From Gordonia sediminis (GTDB lineage: Bacteria; Actinomycetota; Actinomycetes; Mycobacteriales; Mycobacteriaceae), in NCBI GenBank assembly GCA_004193205.1, contig RZUM01000004.1:372001-436000 (forward strand): a stretch of DNA of 64,000 nt, written 5' to 3'. How positions within the stretch are numbered: position 1 is the first letter of the stretch; every line of letters begins with the position of its first letter. The translations under genes and the position numbers were made by a program. This document shows, piece after piece, positions 47,708 to 56,571 of this stretch. The notes under the pieces were generated by a model that was given only the letters and a program-made list of their open reading frames with translations, ran no database searches and was not told where the DNA came from.

Positions 47708-48316
47708 TCAGACGTGGAGCCGGTGCAGGTCCTCCGGCGCATTGACGTTGGTCAGCCAGTCGGGGTTGCTGACCGCGACGCGGTGAGTGGTCAGCGCGTC
47801 GAGTGCACCGAGCATCCGTCGTTCACCCTGTGCGGCCAGGCCGGCGATCACCTCGGACGCGTCGGTGCGGTAGAGCGCGGCCATGGGATGGTCGCGCCCC
47901 ATGTCGTGGGCGATGACCGCCTGCACCGACGAGGTCACGCCGCGGCGCAGTTCGTCGATGAGATCCGCGGAGATCAGCGGCATGTCGGTGGCGCACACGA
48001 ACGCCCATCGTGCGCCCGCGGCGGCCGCCTGCGCCAGCCCGACGGCGAGCCCGCCGAGCGGGCCGGTGCCCGGCTCCTCGTCGGTGACCCATTGGGCCTC
48101 CGGGCCGCCGGTGCCGTGCAGTGCCCGGTAGGCAGCGGAGTCCTCGCTCGCAACGACCAGGACCGGTCGGCAACGTTCGCCGACGACGCGTACCACCCGC
48201 GCCAGCATCGGCTCACCCTCCCAGTCGATCCCTGCCTTGTCGCGGCCCATCCGCCGGGAACGTCCACCCGCGAGCACGATCCCCGCCAACTGCTGTTCTG
48301 CATCCTGTTGCGTCAT
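47708..48316 (-). CDS. mobA: Molybdenum cofactor guanylyltransferase MobA
   Basis: Attaches GMP to molybdopterin to give the guanine dinucleotide cofactor. LAGIVLAGGRSRRMGRDKAGI is the nucleotide-binding signature, and ATDMPLISADLIDELR the metal-binding region. About 202 residues, normal. A related role as a generic NTP transferase is the only real alternative. It lies 26 bp upstream of valS. Confidence 0.85.
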   Translation of the reverse strand: MTQQDAEQQLAGIVLAGGRSRRMGRDKAGIDWEGEPMLARVVRVVGERCRPVLVVASEDSAAYRALHGTGGPEAQWVTDEEPGTGPLGGLAVGLAQAAAAGARWAFVCATDMPLISADLIDELRRGVTSSVQAVIAHDMGRDHPMAALYRTDASEVIAGLAAQGERRMLGALDALTTHRVAVSNPDWLTNVNAPEDLHRLHV

Positions 48317-48342
48317 CGCTACAGTCTCACCCGCCGCATACG

Positions 48343-48391
48343 CAGAACTCCCGGAAACACCGAAGATTTTCGTGTGTTTCCAGGAGTTCTG
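48343..48391 (-). terminator. Long hairpin terminator after clpX
   Basis: An 18-bp stem with one mismatch (CAGAACTCCCGGAAACAC at 48343-48360 against 48374-48391), with a further CGAA/TTCG stem inside the loop. It lies 25 bp past the clpX stop on the minus strand and upstream of mobA. Confidence 0.75.
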
Positions 48392-48415
48392 TGGGTTGTC
48401 GGGCCGTGCGTGCGG

Positions 48416-49696
48416 TCAGGCGCTCTTGTCGCGCCGCTCGTCGCGGTTCTCCTTGCGCGGCACGATCGTCGGGAGCACGTTGTCGCTGACGGTCTCGCCC
48501 GTCACGACGACCTTCTCGACGTCGTCGCGGCTGGGGATGTCATACATCACCGGCAGCAGGACTTCTTCCATGATCGCGCGCAGGCCACGGGCACCGGTGC
48601 CGCGGTGAATCGCCTGGTCGGCGACCGCCTCGAGCGCGTCGTGGGTGAACTCGAGTTCGACGTTGTCCATCTCGAACAGCTTGGTGTACTGCTTCACCAA
48701 CGCGTTCTTCGGCTGCGACAGGATACTGACAAGCGATTCCTTGTCCAGGTTCGTCACCGACGCCACGACCGGCAGCCGGCCGATGAACTCGGGGATGAGA
48801 CCGAACTTGATGAGGTCCTCGGGCATGACCTCGGCGAAGTGGTCGGTGGTGTCCACCTCGTCGCGGCTGGTGACCTCGTTGCCGAAACCGATGCCGCGCT
48901 TGCCGATTCGCTCCGAGACGATCTTCTCCAGCCCGGCGAACGCGCCCGCGACGATGAACAACACGTTGGTCGTGTCGATCTGGATGAACTCCTGGTGCGG
49001 ATGCTTGCGCCCCCCCTGCGGCGGCACCGAGGCCTGCGTGCCCTCGAGGATCTTCAGCAGCGCCTGCTGGACGCCCTCGCCGGAGACGTCGCGGGTGATC
49101 GACGGGTTCTCGCTCTTGCGGGCGATCTTGTCGACCTCGTCGATGTAGATGATGCCCGTCTCGGCCCGCTTGACGTCGTAGTCGGCGGCCTGGATGAGCT
49201 TGAGGAGAATGTTCTCGACATCCTCGCCGACGTAGCCGGCCTCGGTGAGCGCGGTGGCGTCGGCGATGGCGAACGGCACGTTGAGCATCTTCGCGAGCGT
49301 CTGCGCGAGGTAGGTCTTGCCGCAGCCGGTCGGTCCGAGCATCAAGATGTTGGATTTCGCGAGTTCGACGGTCTCACCAGTGCGGGCGTCCTTCTTCTCG
49401 CCGGCCTGGATGCGCTTGTAGTGGTTGTAGACCGCGACCGCGAGGGTGCGCTTGGCGTTGTCCTGGCCGATCACGTAGTTCTCGAGGAACTCTCGAATCT
49501 CGACGGGCTTGGGCAGCTCGTCGAGTTTCACGTCACCGTTCTCGGCGAGTTCCTCTTCGATGATCTCGTTGCAGAGGTCGATGCACTCGTCACAGATATA
49601 CACGCCGGGTCCGGCGATCAGCTTCTTGACCTGCTTCTGACTCTTTCCGCAAAAAGAGCACTTCAGCAGATCGCCACCGTCTCCGATTCGTGCCAT
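48416..49696 (-). CDS. clpX: ATP-dependent Clp protease ATP-binding subunit ClpX
   Basis: AAA+ unfoldase that feeds ClpP1P2. Zinc-binding domain with C13, C16, C35 and C38 ([15 protein letters not shown]), Walker A GPTGCGKT (121-128), Walker [12 protein letters not shown], and the ClpP-docking IGF-type loop within [10 protein letters not shown]. The ATG at 49694-49696 gives [18 protein letters not shown], the standard start; open frame upstream is not conserved. 426 residues. Confidence 0.97.
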   Translation of the reverse strand: MARIGDGGDLLKCSFCGKSQKQVKKLIAGPGVYICDECIDLCNEIIEEELAENGDVKLDELPKPVEIREFLENYVIGQDNAKRTLAVAVYNHYKRIQAGEKKDARTGETVELAKSNILMLGPTGCGKTYLAQTLAKMLNVPFAIADATALTEAGYVGEDVENILLKLIQAADYDVKRAETGIIYIDEVDKIARKSENPSITRDVSGEGVQQALLKILEGTQASVPPQGGRKHPHQEFIQIDTTNVLFIVAGAFAGLEKIVSERIGKRGIGFGNEVTSRDEVDTTDHFAEVMPEDLIKFGLIPEFIGRLPVVASVTNLDKESLVSILSQPKNALVKQYTKLFEMDNVELEFTHDALEAVADQAIHRGTGARGLRAIMEEVLLPVMYDIPSRDDVEKVVVTGETVSDNVLPTIVPRKENRDERRDKSA

Positions 49697-50020
49697 CTCG
49701 TGTACGTACCTTCCTCGTTGCTCTCCGGATGTGCCGGCGTGTCCGCGAGCATCCGGGCATGGGCCACCGATCGACACTCGGGCCACCAATAATCGACGGT
49801 ACCCGTGCGTCGCTCGAACTTCGACCGATAAGCGCAAATGTCACGCCTGGAATTTCGGCCGTTGTCCACTGTTTGTTTATCTGGGTGTGTCTGGTGCACC
49901 CGTCCTGCGCGTCCGCGTCGCTCCGCGAAACGAGGTCGCAGACGTCAAGGATGCTCGCTGAGGGTGTGCTGCAGCACGCACATCTGCCCGGCGTGTCGGC
50001 CGATGTGCGTGCCGCACAGG
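49697..50020. other. 324-bp region between clpP2 and clpX
   Basis: No gene supported. It must hold the clpX promoter. At 49956-49966 CGCTGAGGGTG differs by one base from the ClgR core CGC-YNANR-GCG, on the plus strand, and may be a weak copy of the site found upstream of clpP1. Otherwise nothing distinct. Confidence 0.45.
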
Positions 50021-50725
50021 TCAGGCGTGACTCTTCTTCAGCGACTTCTTGCGGTATTCGAAGACCTCGTCGACGATGCCGTATTCCTTGGCCGCCTCGG
50101 CGGTCAGGATGTTGTCGCGGTCGGTGTCCTTGCGGATCTTCGCCGGCTCCTGGCCGGTGTGCTGGGCCAGGATCTCGTCGAGACGATTGCGCACGCGCTC
50201 GATCTCGGCGGCCTGGATCTCCAGGTCCGACACCTGGCCCTGGTAGGCGCCGCCGGTGCGGGGCTGGTGGATCAGGATCGTCGCGTTCGGCAGCGCGGCG
50301 CGCTTGCCGGGGGTTCCGCCGGCCAGCAGGATCGCCGCCGCCGACGCCGCCTCACCGAGACAGACGGTGACGATGTCGCAGTGGACGTACTGCATCGTGT
50401 CGTAGATGGCGAGCATGTCCGGCACGCTGCCGCCCGGAGAGTTGATGTACATGGTGATGTCGCGATCGGGGTCCTGGGACTCCAGCACCAGCAGCTGGGC
50501 CATCACGTCGTTGGCGACCGTCTGGTCGATCGGCGTACCGACGAAGACGATGCGCTCCTCGAACAACTTCGCGTACGGATCGTACTGACGCTGACCGTTC
50601 GGGGTGTGCTCGATGAACTGCGGCAGGATGTAGCGCGCCTCGATGCTCTTCAGGGCCAGCGCCGACGCGGGAATCCCGGCGGCCACGTCGGCGGGCAGGG
50701 ACTGCAGCGATGCAAGGTTGGTCAT
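50021..50725 (-). CDS. clpP2: ATP-dependent Clp protease proteolytic subunit ClpP2
   Basis: Serine peptidase of the hetero-tetradecameric ClpP1P2. GEAASAA carries the nucleophile (Ser128), LIHQP the histidine (His153) and KDTDRDN the aspartate. The ATG at 50723-50725 follows AAGGAGC and begins [10 protein letters not shown]; 234 residues. The gene lies 13 bp after clpP1, so both are co-translated into one complex. Confidence 0.96.
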   Translation of the reverse strand: MTNLASLQSLPADVAAGIPASALALKSIEARYILPQFIEHTPNGQRQYDPYAKLFEERIVFVGTPIDQTVANDVMAQLLVLESQDPDRDITMYINSPGGSVPDMLAIYDTMQYVHCDIVTVCLGEAASAAAILLAGGTPGKRAALPNATILIHQPRTGGAYQGQVSDLEIQAAEIERVRNRLDEILAQHTGQEPAKIRKDTDRDNILTAEAAKEYGIVDEVFEYRKKSLKKSHA

Positions 50726-50738
50726 GTTCTGCTCCTTA

Positions 50739-51353
50739 TCAGGCCGAGGGCGCGACGGCCGTGGCACGGGTGACGACATGATCGACGAGACCGTACTCCT
50801 TGGCCTGCTGTGCGGTGAACCACTTGTCACGGTCGGAATCGGCCTCGATCTTCTCGAGGGGTTGGCCGCTGAACTCCGCGTTGAGACGGTTCATCTCCTT
50901 CTTGGTCGCGGCGAACTGCTCGGCCTGGATGGCGATGTCGGCCGCGGTGCCGCCGATGCCCGCCGACGGCTGGTGCATCATGATGCGGGCGTGTGGCAGG
51001 GCGTGCCGCTTGCCGGGGGTGCCGGCGGCGAGCAGGAACTGCCCCATCGAGGCGGCCATGCCCATGGCGTAGGTGGCCACATCGCATTCGGCGAGCTGCA
51101 TCGTGTCGAAGATCGCCATGCCCGCGGTGACGGAGCCGCCGGGCGAGTTGATGTAGAGGTTGATGTCGCGTGTCGGGTCCTCTGCGGCGAGCAGCAGGAT
51201 CTGCGCGCACAGCCGGTTGGCGATGTCGTCGTCGACCTGGGTTCCGAGGAAGATGATGCGCTCACGCAGCAACCGCTCGAAGACCGAGTCGGTCAGGTTC
51301 AGCCCGGCCACTCCCGAACTCAGCGTTGGTGTGTGGATGGTCGGCTCACTCAC
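50739..51353 (-). CDS. clpP1: ATP-dependent Clp protease proteolytic subunit ClpP1
   Basis: Partner subunit of ClpP2. Catalytic serine in MGMAASMGQ (Ser102), histidine in MMHQP (His127), aspartate in ADSDRDKWF. The GTG at 51351-51353 with AGGTAGGA upstream starts VSEPTIHTP; the open frame further upstream is not conserved. 204 residues, normal. Tig lies upstream on the same strand. Confidence 0.96.
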   Translation of the reverse strand: MSEPTIHTPTLSSGVAGLNLTDSVFERLLRERIIFLGTQVDDDIANRLCAQILLLAAEDPTRDINLYINSPGGSVTAGMAIFDTMQLAECDVATYAMGMAASMGQFLLAAGTPGKRHALPHARIMMHQPSAGIGGTAADIAIQAEQFAATKKEMNRLNAEFSGQPLEKIEADSDRDKWFTAQQAKEYGLVDHVVTRATAVAPSA

Positions 51354-51520
51354 TGTTCCTACCTTTGCCTGTCGTGGTGACGTGCGGCCATGCCGCGTCA
51401 CCCGTTTTCCGGGTCCAGCTGTTCGGTTGACGATCCATCGTCGTCGCCGAGGATCATCCCGAGGTCCACACCGACACTAACCAATGCGATCTCCTCGACA
51501 GTCCCGATGACACCTCTCTT

Positions 51521-51531
51521 CGCTGAGAGCA
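51521..51531. promoter_or_regulatory. Candidate ClgR operator upstream of clpP1
   Basis: TTCGCTGAGAGCAGAAC contains CGC-TGAGA-GCA, one base from the actinobacterial ClgR core CGC-YNANR-GCG, with the AAC flank. It lies about 170 bp upstream of the clpP1 start in the tig-clpP1 gap. ClgR activates clpP operons in corynebacteria, streptomycetes and mycobacteria, so position supports the match. Confidence 0.4.
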
Positions 51532-51591
51532 GAACAGCCGGCGTCGGGCAGCGCCCGGCTCCGGCTGTTCACACCTCGTTCGGCGAGGAGA

Positions 51592-53013
51592 TCAGTTCTC
51601 GTCGTCCGTCGTCTCGTCGTCGGTGTCGGTCACGGTGTCGTCGCCGGCGGTGTCCTCTGCGTCGTCGGCGGCGTCGGTCGCGTCGTCGGCGTCCTGCTTA
51701 CCGAAGAATTCCTCGGTGTCCACGGCGGCGCCCGCGCTGTCGGTCACGGTCACGTCGGCGACGATCGCCGCGAGGGCCTTGCCGCGACGGACGTCCGCGT
51801 AGACCGCTCCGACCTGGTTGGCCTGGGTGAGCTGGGAGATGAACTCCTGCGGCTGCATCCCGTAGCGCTGCGCCTGGAAGAGGATCTGCTGGGTCAGCTC
51901 GTCCTGGCTCACCTCGGTGTCCTGCTGTTCGGCGATCGCGTCGAGCAGCAGCTGGGTCTTGACCGACTTCTCGGCCTCTTCACGGGCCTCGGCGTCCCAC
52001 TCCTCGCGGGTCTTGCCCTGCGCCTCGAGGAACTTGGCGACCTGCTCGTCGTCGTGGCCGAGCGCGTGCACGATCTGGTGCTGCTGGCCCTCGACCTCTT
52101 CGGCCACGACCTTCTCCGGCAGCGGGATCTCGACGGCGGCGAGCAGCGCCTCGAGTACCTTGTCGCGGATGGCGTTGGCCTGCTCGAGCTTCTTGGACTG
52201 TCCGACCCGCTCGCGCAGGCTCTCGCGCAGCTCGTCGACGGTGTCGAACTCGCTGGCCATCTGGGCGAAGTCGTCGTCGACCTCGGGCAGTTCGCGTTCC
52301 TTGACCGAGTTCACGGTGACCGTGACGTCGGCGTCCTCGCCGGCGTGGTCACCGGCGACCAGCTTGGTGGTGAAGACCTTGGACTCGCCGGTCGTCATGC
52401 CGATCAGCGCATCGTCGAGGCCGTCGACGAGTTCACCGGAACCCACCTCGTGCGACAGCCCCTCGGTGGAGGCTTCTTCGACGGCCTCCCCGCCGACCGT
52501 GGCGGCGAGGTCGATCGAAACGAAGTCACCGTTCTGCGCACCGCGCTCGACGCCCTTGAGCGTGCCGAACCGCGCGCGCAGTCCCTCGAGCTGTTCGGCG
52601 ACCGCGTCCTCGTCGACCTCGATGGCATCCACCTCGACGGCGAGCGTCGTGTAGTCCGGCAGCTCGATCTCCGGGCGGACGTCGACCTCGGCGGTGAAGG
52701 TGATCGGATCGCCGTAGACGAGTTCGGCGAGGTCGATCTCCGGCTGGCCGATGGCTTTGGTCTCGGTCTCGGCCACGGCCTGCGAGTACTTCGACGGCAA
52801 CGCGTCGTTGACGACCTGGGCGAGGATCGAGTCACGACCCACGCGGGCCTCGATCAGCTTCGCCGGCGCCTTGCCCGGACGGAAACCGGGAATCCGGATC
52901 TGCTGGGCCAACGTCTTGAAGGTCCGGTCGAACTCACCGGAGAGCTCCTCGAACGGGACCTCGACATTGAGCTTCACCCGGGTCGGGCTCAACTGCTCGA
53001 CGGTGCTCTTCAC
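51592..53013 (-). CDS. tig: Trigger factor
   Basis: Ribosome-associated chaperone and prolyl isomerase. N-terminal ribosome-binding domain (VEQLSPTRVKLNVEVPFEEL, FRPGKAPAKLI), FKBP domain (AQNGDFVSIDLAATVGGE), and C-terminal helical arms, ending in a Ser/Asp/Glu-rich acidic tail typical of actinobacteria. The GTG at 53011-53013 after AGGAGCAGG gives 473 residues; the open frame upstream reads through tRNA-Pro and is not real. Confidence 0.96.
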   Translation of the reverse strand: MKSTVEQLSPTRVKLNVEVPFEELSGEFDRTFKTLAQQIRIPGFRPGKAPAKLIEARVGRDSILAQVVNDALPSKYSQAVAETETKAIGQPEIDLAELVYGDPITFTAEVDVRPEIELPDYTTLAVEVDAIEVDEDAVAEQLEGLRARFGTLKGVERGAQNGDFVSIDLAATVGGEAVEEASTEGLSHEVGSGELVDGLDDALIGMTTGESKVFTTKLVAGDHAGEDADVTVTVNSVKERELPEVDDDFAQMASEFDTVDELRESLRERVGQSKKLEQANAIRDKVLEALLAAVEIPLPEKVVAEEVEGQQHQIVHALGHDDEQVAKFLEAQGKTREEWDAEAREEAEKSVKTQLLLDAIAEQQDTEVSQDELTQQILFQAQRYGMQPQEFISQLTQANQVGAVYADVRRGKALAAIVADVTVTDSAGAAVDTEEFFGKQDADDATDAADDAEDTAGDDTVTDTDDETTDDEN

Positions 53014-53065
53014 GCCTGCTCCTAACGTCTGCATTCTCTGCGTATATGACAAGTCTGTCGTTGAG

Positions 53066-53139
53066 TCGGGATGACAGGATTTGAACCTGCGACCCTCCGC
53101 TCCCAAAGCGGATGCGCTACCAAGCTGCGCCACATCCCG
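53066..53139 (-). tRNA. tRNA-Pro (TGG)
   Basis: Full cloverleaf on the minus strand: acceptor CGGGATG paired with CATCCCG, D-arm GCGCAGCTTGGTAGCGC, anticodon loop CTTTGGGAG with anticodon TGG, T-arm GGTTCAAATCC. The CCA end is not encoded. Confidence 0.96.
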
Positions 53140-53361
53140 GTCGGCCCACATGACGATGCAACCGGAGACCGGCAGACCACGAGCAGGGCCAACAGAAGAT
53201 AGTACGTGGCCGCTCGCCGACCTCCTAAACGGGTACACCCACGACACGCGACCGGCAGCTCGGACCGCCTGGCTCGCCAGGCGATTTCAGGATCGCGCAC
53301 ACCACCGGGTACAGTCTTGGGCGCACGCGAAGCCGGTGGCGATCCCATGGCCTTGCGGCAC

Positions 53362-53432
53362 GCGGGTGTAGCTCAATGGTAGAGCCCTAGTCTTCCAAAC
53401 TAGCTACGCGGGTTCGATTCCCGTCACCCGCT
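53362..53432 (+). tRNA. tRNA-Gly (TCC)
   Basis: Cloverleaf with acceptor GCGGGTG/CACCCGC, D-arm AGCTCAATGGTAGAGC, anticodon stem CTAGT/ACTAG with anticodon TCC, and T-arm GGTTCGATTCC. CCA follows at 53433-53435. A rho-independent terminator comes directly after. Confidence 0.96.
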
Positions 53433-53438
53433 CCAGCA

Positions 53439-53474
53439 GGTCAGAGGGCGTTTGTCCTCTGACCTTATTTCTTT
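53439..53474 (+). terminator. Rho-independent terminator of tRNA-Gly
   Basis: A perfect 9-bp stem GGTCAGAGG/CCTCTGACC (53439-53447 with 53456-53464), 8-nt loop, followed by TTATTTCTTT. This is the most classical intrinsic terminator in the window. Confidence 0.92.
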
Positions 53475-53606
53475 GGGTTTTGGGTCCGTACCTGGGCGCA
53501 TCCTTGGTGACCTCCGTACAGTGATCGACCCCGCCAGTGTTCAGAGCACTAAAACAACGGGATCTCAGCCCAATCGGAGATGACCCGCATGAAGCTTTTC
53601 ACCAGG

Positions 53607-53807
53607 CTATCTGGTCTGCCTTGGTTGCCCTAGACGTGCGTAGTGCGCGCTCCGCGCATGCCGCTCCGAGTCCGCCGGGACCGGCCGGCCTTCCATGGCC
53701 ATGTTGCCAATCACCTGATCGACACCGGACGCACGCCGCCGACGTGTCTTCTGAGCCTCTGGCGGTGCGCGCCAGGATTCAAGATATTCACGCAATTCAC
53801 GCGTCAT
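53607..53807 (-). pseudogene. Possible VbhA-like antitoxin remnant
   Basis: A 66-codon frame starting at ATG 53805-53807 (MTRELREYLESWRAPPEAQ). Residues 30-50 include VDQVIGNMAMEGRPVP, which resembles the conserved SxxxEG-type helix of VbhA antitoxins that inhibit Fic toxins, but the expected following helix is garbled (SERHARSAHYARLG). No Fic gene follows; the tRNA-Gly terminator is only about 130 bp further on. It looks like the broken end of a toxin-antitoxin locus. Low certainty; a real small protein is the alternative. Confidence 0.35.
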
Positions 53808-53977
53808 AGCGCTCACCATCCCTTCGTCCCCCGATCTAGCAACAGCTGGACACTGCCCGAGATTGCCCCTGACCTGCACTAATCCGGCGTCGAAGCAGCA
53901 CCCACAGTTTGCGAGCCTTGGTTCCACGATGCGGCCAACCCTGTGATCCACGCCACTTCGGGGCGTAGGCTGGGGCC

Positions 53978-54163
53978 ATGTCGTCCAGTCACAGCAAGAG
54001 CCAACGCAAGTGCCCCTCCTGCGGGGCGCACCTCTATATCCGCAAGGACGTGACGCAGTCGGACTCCGGTCCCGGTCGCGTGGACGTGATGCTCGTGTGC
54101 CGCGACGAGGCGTGCCCGGAGCCGGCCCGCCACCTGCGCACCGAACATCCCCAGCCGGCCTGA
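53978..54163 (+). CDS. Small zinc-ribbon protein
   Basis: A 61-residue protein with CPSCGAHL near the N-terminus and CRDEAC later, a plausible CxxC...CxxxxC zinc site, in a basic and polar context. It has few neighbours to explain it. No strong ribosome site is seen, though TAGGCTGGGGCC with TAGGCT 11-12 bp before ATG could be a -10 element of a leaderless transcript. Function unknown. Confidence 0.6.
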   Translation: MSSSHSKSQRKCPSCGAHLYIRKDVTQSDSGPGRVDVMLVCRDEACPEPARHLRTEHPQPA

Positions 54164-54370
54164 AACCCGACACGTTCTCACGCATACGCCCCGCGAACCG
54201 GGCGCATGCGGGTCGTCGTCCACCCACCACTGATCTGCCCATTTGACCTTTCCGCGCATCCTTGCTGATGTTGTACGAACGACGGACACGGACGCGGGGG
54301 TCTGCGCCATCGTCGACAGCACGTCTTTCGACGGCTGCCCTCGACATCGCCAAACCCTGGGGGGAATACA

Positions 54371-55660
54371 GTGCGCGCTGCTGCTTACGTCCACCGCACC
54401 CGGCCGACTCTCGGCCGAACCATTTCGTCACACATCCGCTCGGTCCTGTCGCGCGTCGTGGTGGCCGTGCTCACCGCGATGTCGATGATCACCGGCGTCG
54501 TCGTTGGTGGCGGAACCGCGAGCGCCGACACCGTCGCGCTGCCGACTCCGCTGCCCGATCGCTTCTACGACGCTCCGGGGAACATCGCCGCTTTCAAGGC
54601 GGGTGACATCCTCGCGGTTCGCGGTCGCTCCAATCCCGCGGGTTTCTTCGATATCCGCACCTACCAGATCAAGTTCCGCTCGACCGACAGTCAGGGTCGT
54701 CCCATCGCAGCGGTGACCACCCTGCTGGTCCCCGACCATAAGAAGCTCAACGGCCCACTGTTGTCCTTCCAGCACGTCATCAACGCCAACGGCTTGGAAT
54801 GCGCTCCGTCCCAAGCGCTTTGGACACAGGACCCCAACATCGTGATCCGCGAGGCACCGGCCCTCAATGTCGTTCTCCGCCAAGGCTGGACCGTCGCGAT
54901 CCCCGATCACCTCGGGCCGCGCAGCGCCTACGGCGCCGCCAAGCTCGGCGGTCAGATCACCCTCGATGGCATCCGCGCGGTGCAGCACTTCGCCCCTGCG
55001 CAAGTCGCCAATAGTCCGGTGGGTCTGACCGGGTACTCCGGTGGCGGAATGGCGACCGCCTGGGCGGCGGCCCTTGCCCCGACATACGCTCCGGACCTGC
55101 GGATCGTCGGTGCCGCTTATGGCGGCGTCCCGATGAATCTGGTGAAGATGGCCGAGGGTCTCGGCTACGACCGCCCGCATCCCGCGTTCGGTCTCGCGTT
55201 CGCGGCGGCGATCGGCCTGTCGCGGGAGTATCCGGCCCGGATTCCCATGCTCGAGCACCTGTCGCCGTTGGGATGGCAGCTGTACCGGGGCATGCGCAAC
55301 GCCTGCACCTTCGACATCCTGCGGCTCGGCGCCGGCCACGACGCCGAGGAGGTGACCACGGGCGGTATCGGGATCTTCGACGACGAGTCGGCCCGCAAGG
55401 TCATCGAGGAGAACAGCTTGTCGCTGTATCCCGGCATCCCGCGGGCACCGATCTTCGAATGGCACAGCCCGACCGACACACTGATCCCGGTGTCGTCGAT
55501 CGACCGCACGATCGGTCGCTACTGCCGGGCGGGGGTCCGGGTCCAGCGCCGGCTGACGCCGTCCCCCGAGCACATGTCGGCCGCGGTCATCGGCGCCCCG
55601 CAGGCCATTCAGTACCTGAGCGACCGGTTCAACGGGCTGCCGGTGCCCAGCAACTGCTAA
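54371..55660 (+). CDS. Secreted lipase (LIP family)
   Basis: A 429-residue alpha/beta hydrolase of the secretory lipase family. It starts at GTG after GGGGGGAATACA. A signal peptide runs to a cleavage site at TASA-DT (residue 52). The nucleophile is Ser223 in TGYSGGGMA, with Asp369 (SPTDTLIP) and His401 (PSPEHMSA) completing the triad. Paired cysteines near 144, 312, 385 and the C-terminus suggest disulfides. It likely hydrolyses long-chain esters outside the cell. Confidence 0.9.
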   Translation: MRAAAYVHRTRPTLGRTISSHIRSVLSRVVVAVLTAMSMITGVVVGGGTASADTVALPTPLPDRFYDAPGNIAAFKAGDILAVRGRSNPAGFFDIRTYQIKFRSTDSQGRPIAAVTTLLVPDHKKLNGPLLSFQHVINANGLECAPSQALWTQDPNIVIREAPALNVVLRQGWTVAIPDHLGPRSAYGAAKLGGQITLDGIRAVQHFAPAQVANSPVGLTGYSGGGMATAWAAALAPTYAPDLRIVGAAYGGVPMNLVKMAEGLGYDRPHPAFGLAFAAAIGLSREYPARIPMLEHLSPLGWQLYRGMRNACTFDILRLGAGHDAEEVTTGGIGIFDDESARKVIEENSLSLYPGIPRAPIFEWHSPTDTLIPVSSIDRTIGRYCRAGVRVQRRLTPSPEHMSAAVIGAPQAIQYLSDRFNGLPVPSNC

Positions 55661-55771
55661 GTGGTGCGGCTTCGTTGTTCTACTTTGGCCGAAAGGCAAC
55701 GGTTGTGTAACGATGGTTGTGCACTCTGGGGAGTGTGATTCAGTAACTCAAACTGCAAAGGTCCCAAACCA

Positions 55772-56482
55772 GTGCTGACTATGAAGCCTTCTCGCCGCGG
55801 CCGCCGCGGCCTGACACGACGTTCGCTCGCCGCCGTGATCGGTACGGTCGGTGTGTTGGTCGCGCTGCCGCTGACCGCCGGCGCCACGCCGGTCACCGTG
55901 CTCCCGGGCATGACCTTCGATGTCCCGATCCCCGGCACCGAGGCCCCGCAGCCTCCCAAGACTTCACCCGCGCCGACACCGGAACAGAAGCCGGCACCCA
56001 AGCCGAAGCCGGAGACCAAGTCCAATTCCGGCTTCCCGGCCATCCCGAACGTGTCGACGTCGACCGGCTGGATCGCGCTGGCCGTGGATTCCAAGCATCA
56101 GATCTACTGGTGGCACAACGGCCAGGAAGTCAAGTCCATGCCGATCTCGATGGGCTCGAACGCCCATCCGACCCCGAACGGCGTGTACTACACGAAGGAG
56201 AGCTACCGCGACATGTACATGGACTCGTCCACGTACGGTGTCCCGGTCGACTCCGCGGAGGGGTACCGCACCTATGTCGAGTACGCGACGCGTATGTCGT
56301 GGGACGGAATCTTCATCCACGCCGCACCGTGGTCGGTTGCGCAGCAGGGCAACAGCAACGTCAGCCACGGGTGCATCAACGTGAGCACCGCCAACGGCAA
56401 GTGGGTTTTCGACACCATCCCGCGTAACACCCCGATCGTGGTGCGCGGCACCGTGGGTCCGGCCTACATCCCGGGTAGCTGA
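55772..56482 (+). CDS. L,D-transpeptidase (YkuD)
   Basis: Forms 3-3 cross-links in peptidoglycan. An Arg-rich N-terminus and hydrophobic segment (about 19-38) act as signal or anchor; a Pro/Lys-rich linker (60-85) spans the periplasm; the YkuD domain has the catalytic HGCINVST with Cys201 and the upstream FIHAAP histidine. It lacks the Ig-like domains of mycobacterial LdtMt2, so it is a minimal form of 236 residues. Followed by a very strong terminator. Confidence 0.92.
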   Translation: MLTMKPSRRGRRGLTRRSLAAVIGTVGVLVALPLTAGATPVTVLPGMTFDVPIPGTEAPQPPKTSPAPTPEQKPAPKPKPETKSNSGFPAIPNVSTSTGWIALAVDSKHQIYWWHNGQEVKSMPISMGSNAHPTPNGVYYTKESYRDMYMDSSTYGVPVDSAEGYRTYVEYATRMSWDGIFIHAAPWSVAQQGNSNVSHGCINVSTANGKWVFDTIPRNTPIVVRGTVGPAYIPGS

Positions 56483-56498
56483 CCCGACGCGAACCTCG

Positions 56499-56529
56499 AA
56501 GGGCCCGGTCCGATCAGGACCGGGCCCTT
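56499..56529 (+). terminator. Strong hairpin terminator
   Basis: AAGGGCCCGGTCC-GATCA-GGACCGGGCCCTT is a perfect 13-bp stem with a 5-nt loop, 17 bp past the L,D-transpeptidase stop. It can serve both that gene and the convergent transhydrogenase. Confidence 0.92.
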
Positions 56530-56571
56530 CGTCGTCTCACGTCCCGCCCACGCCCGGTTTCGGGGCCGACA

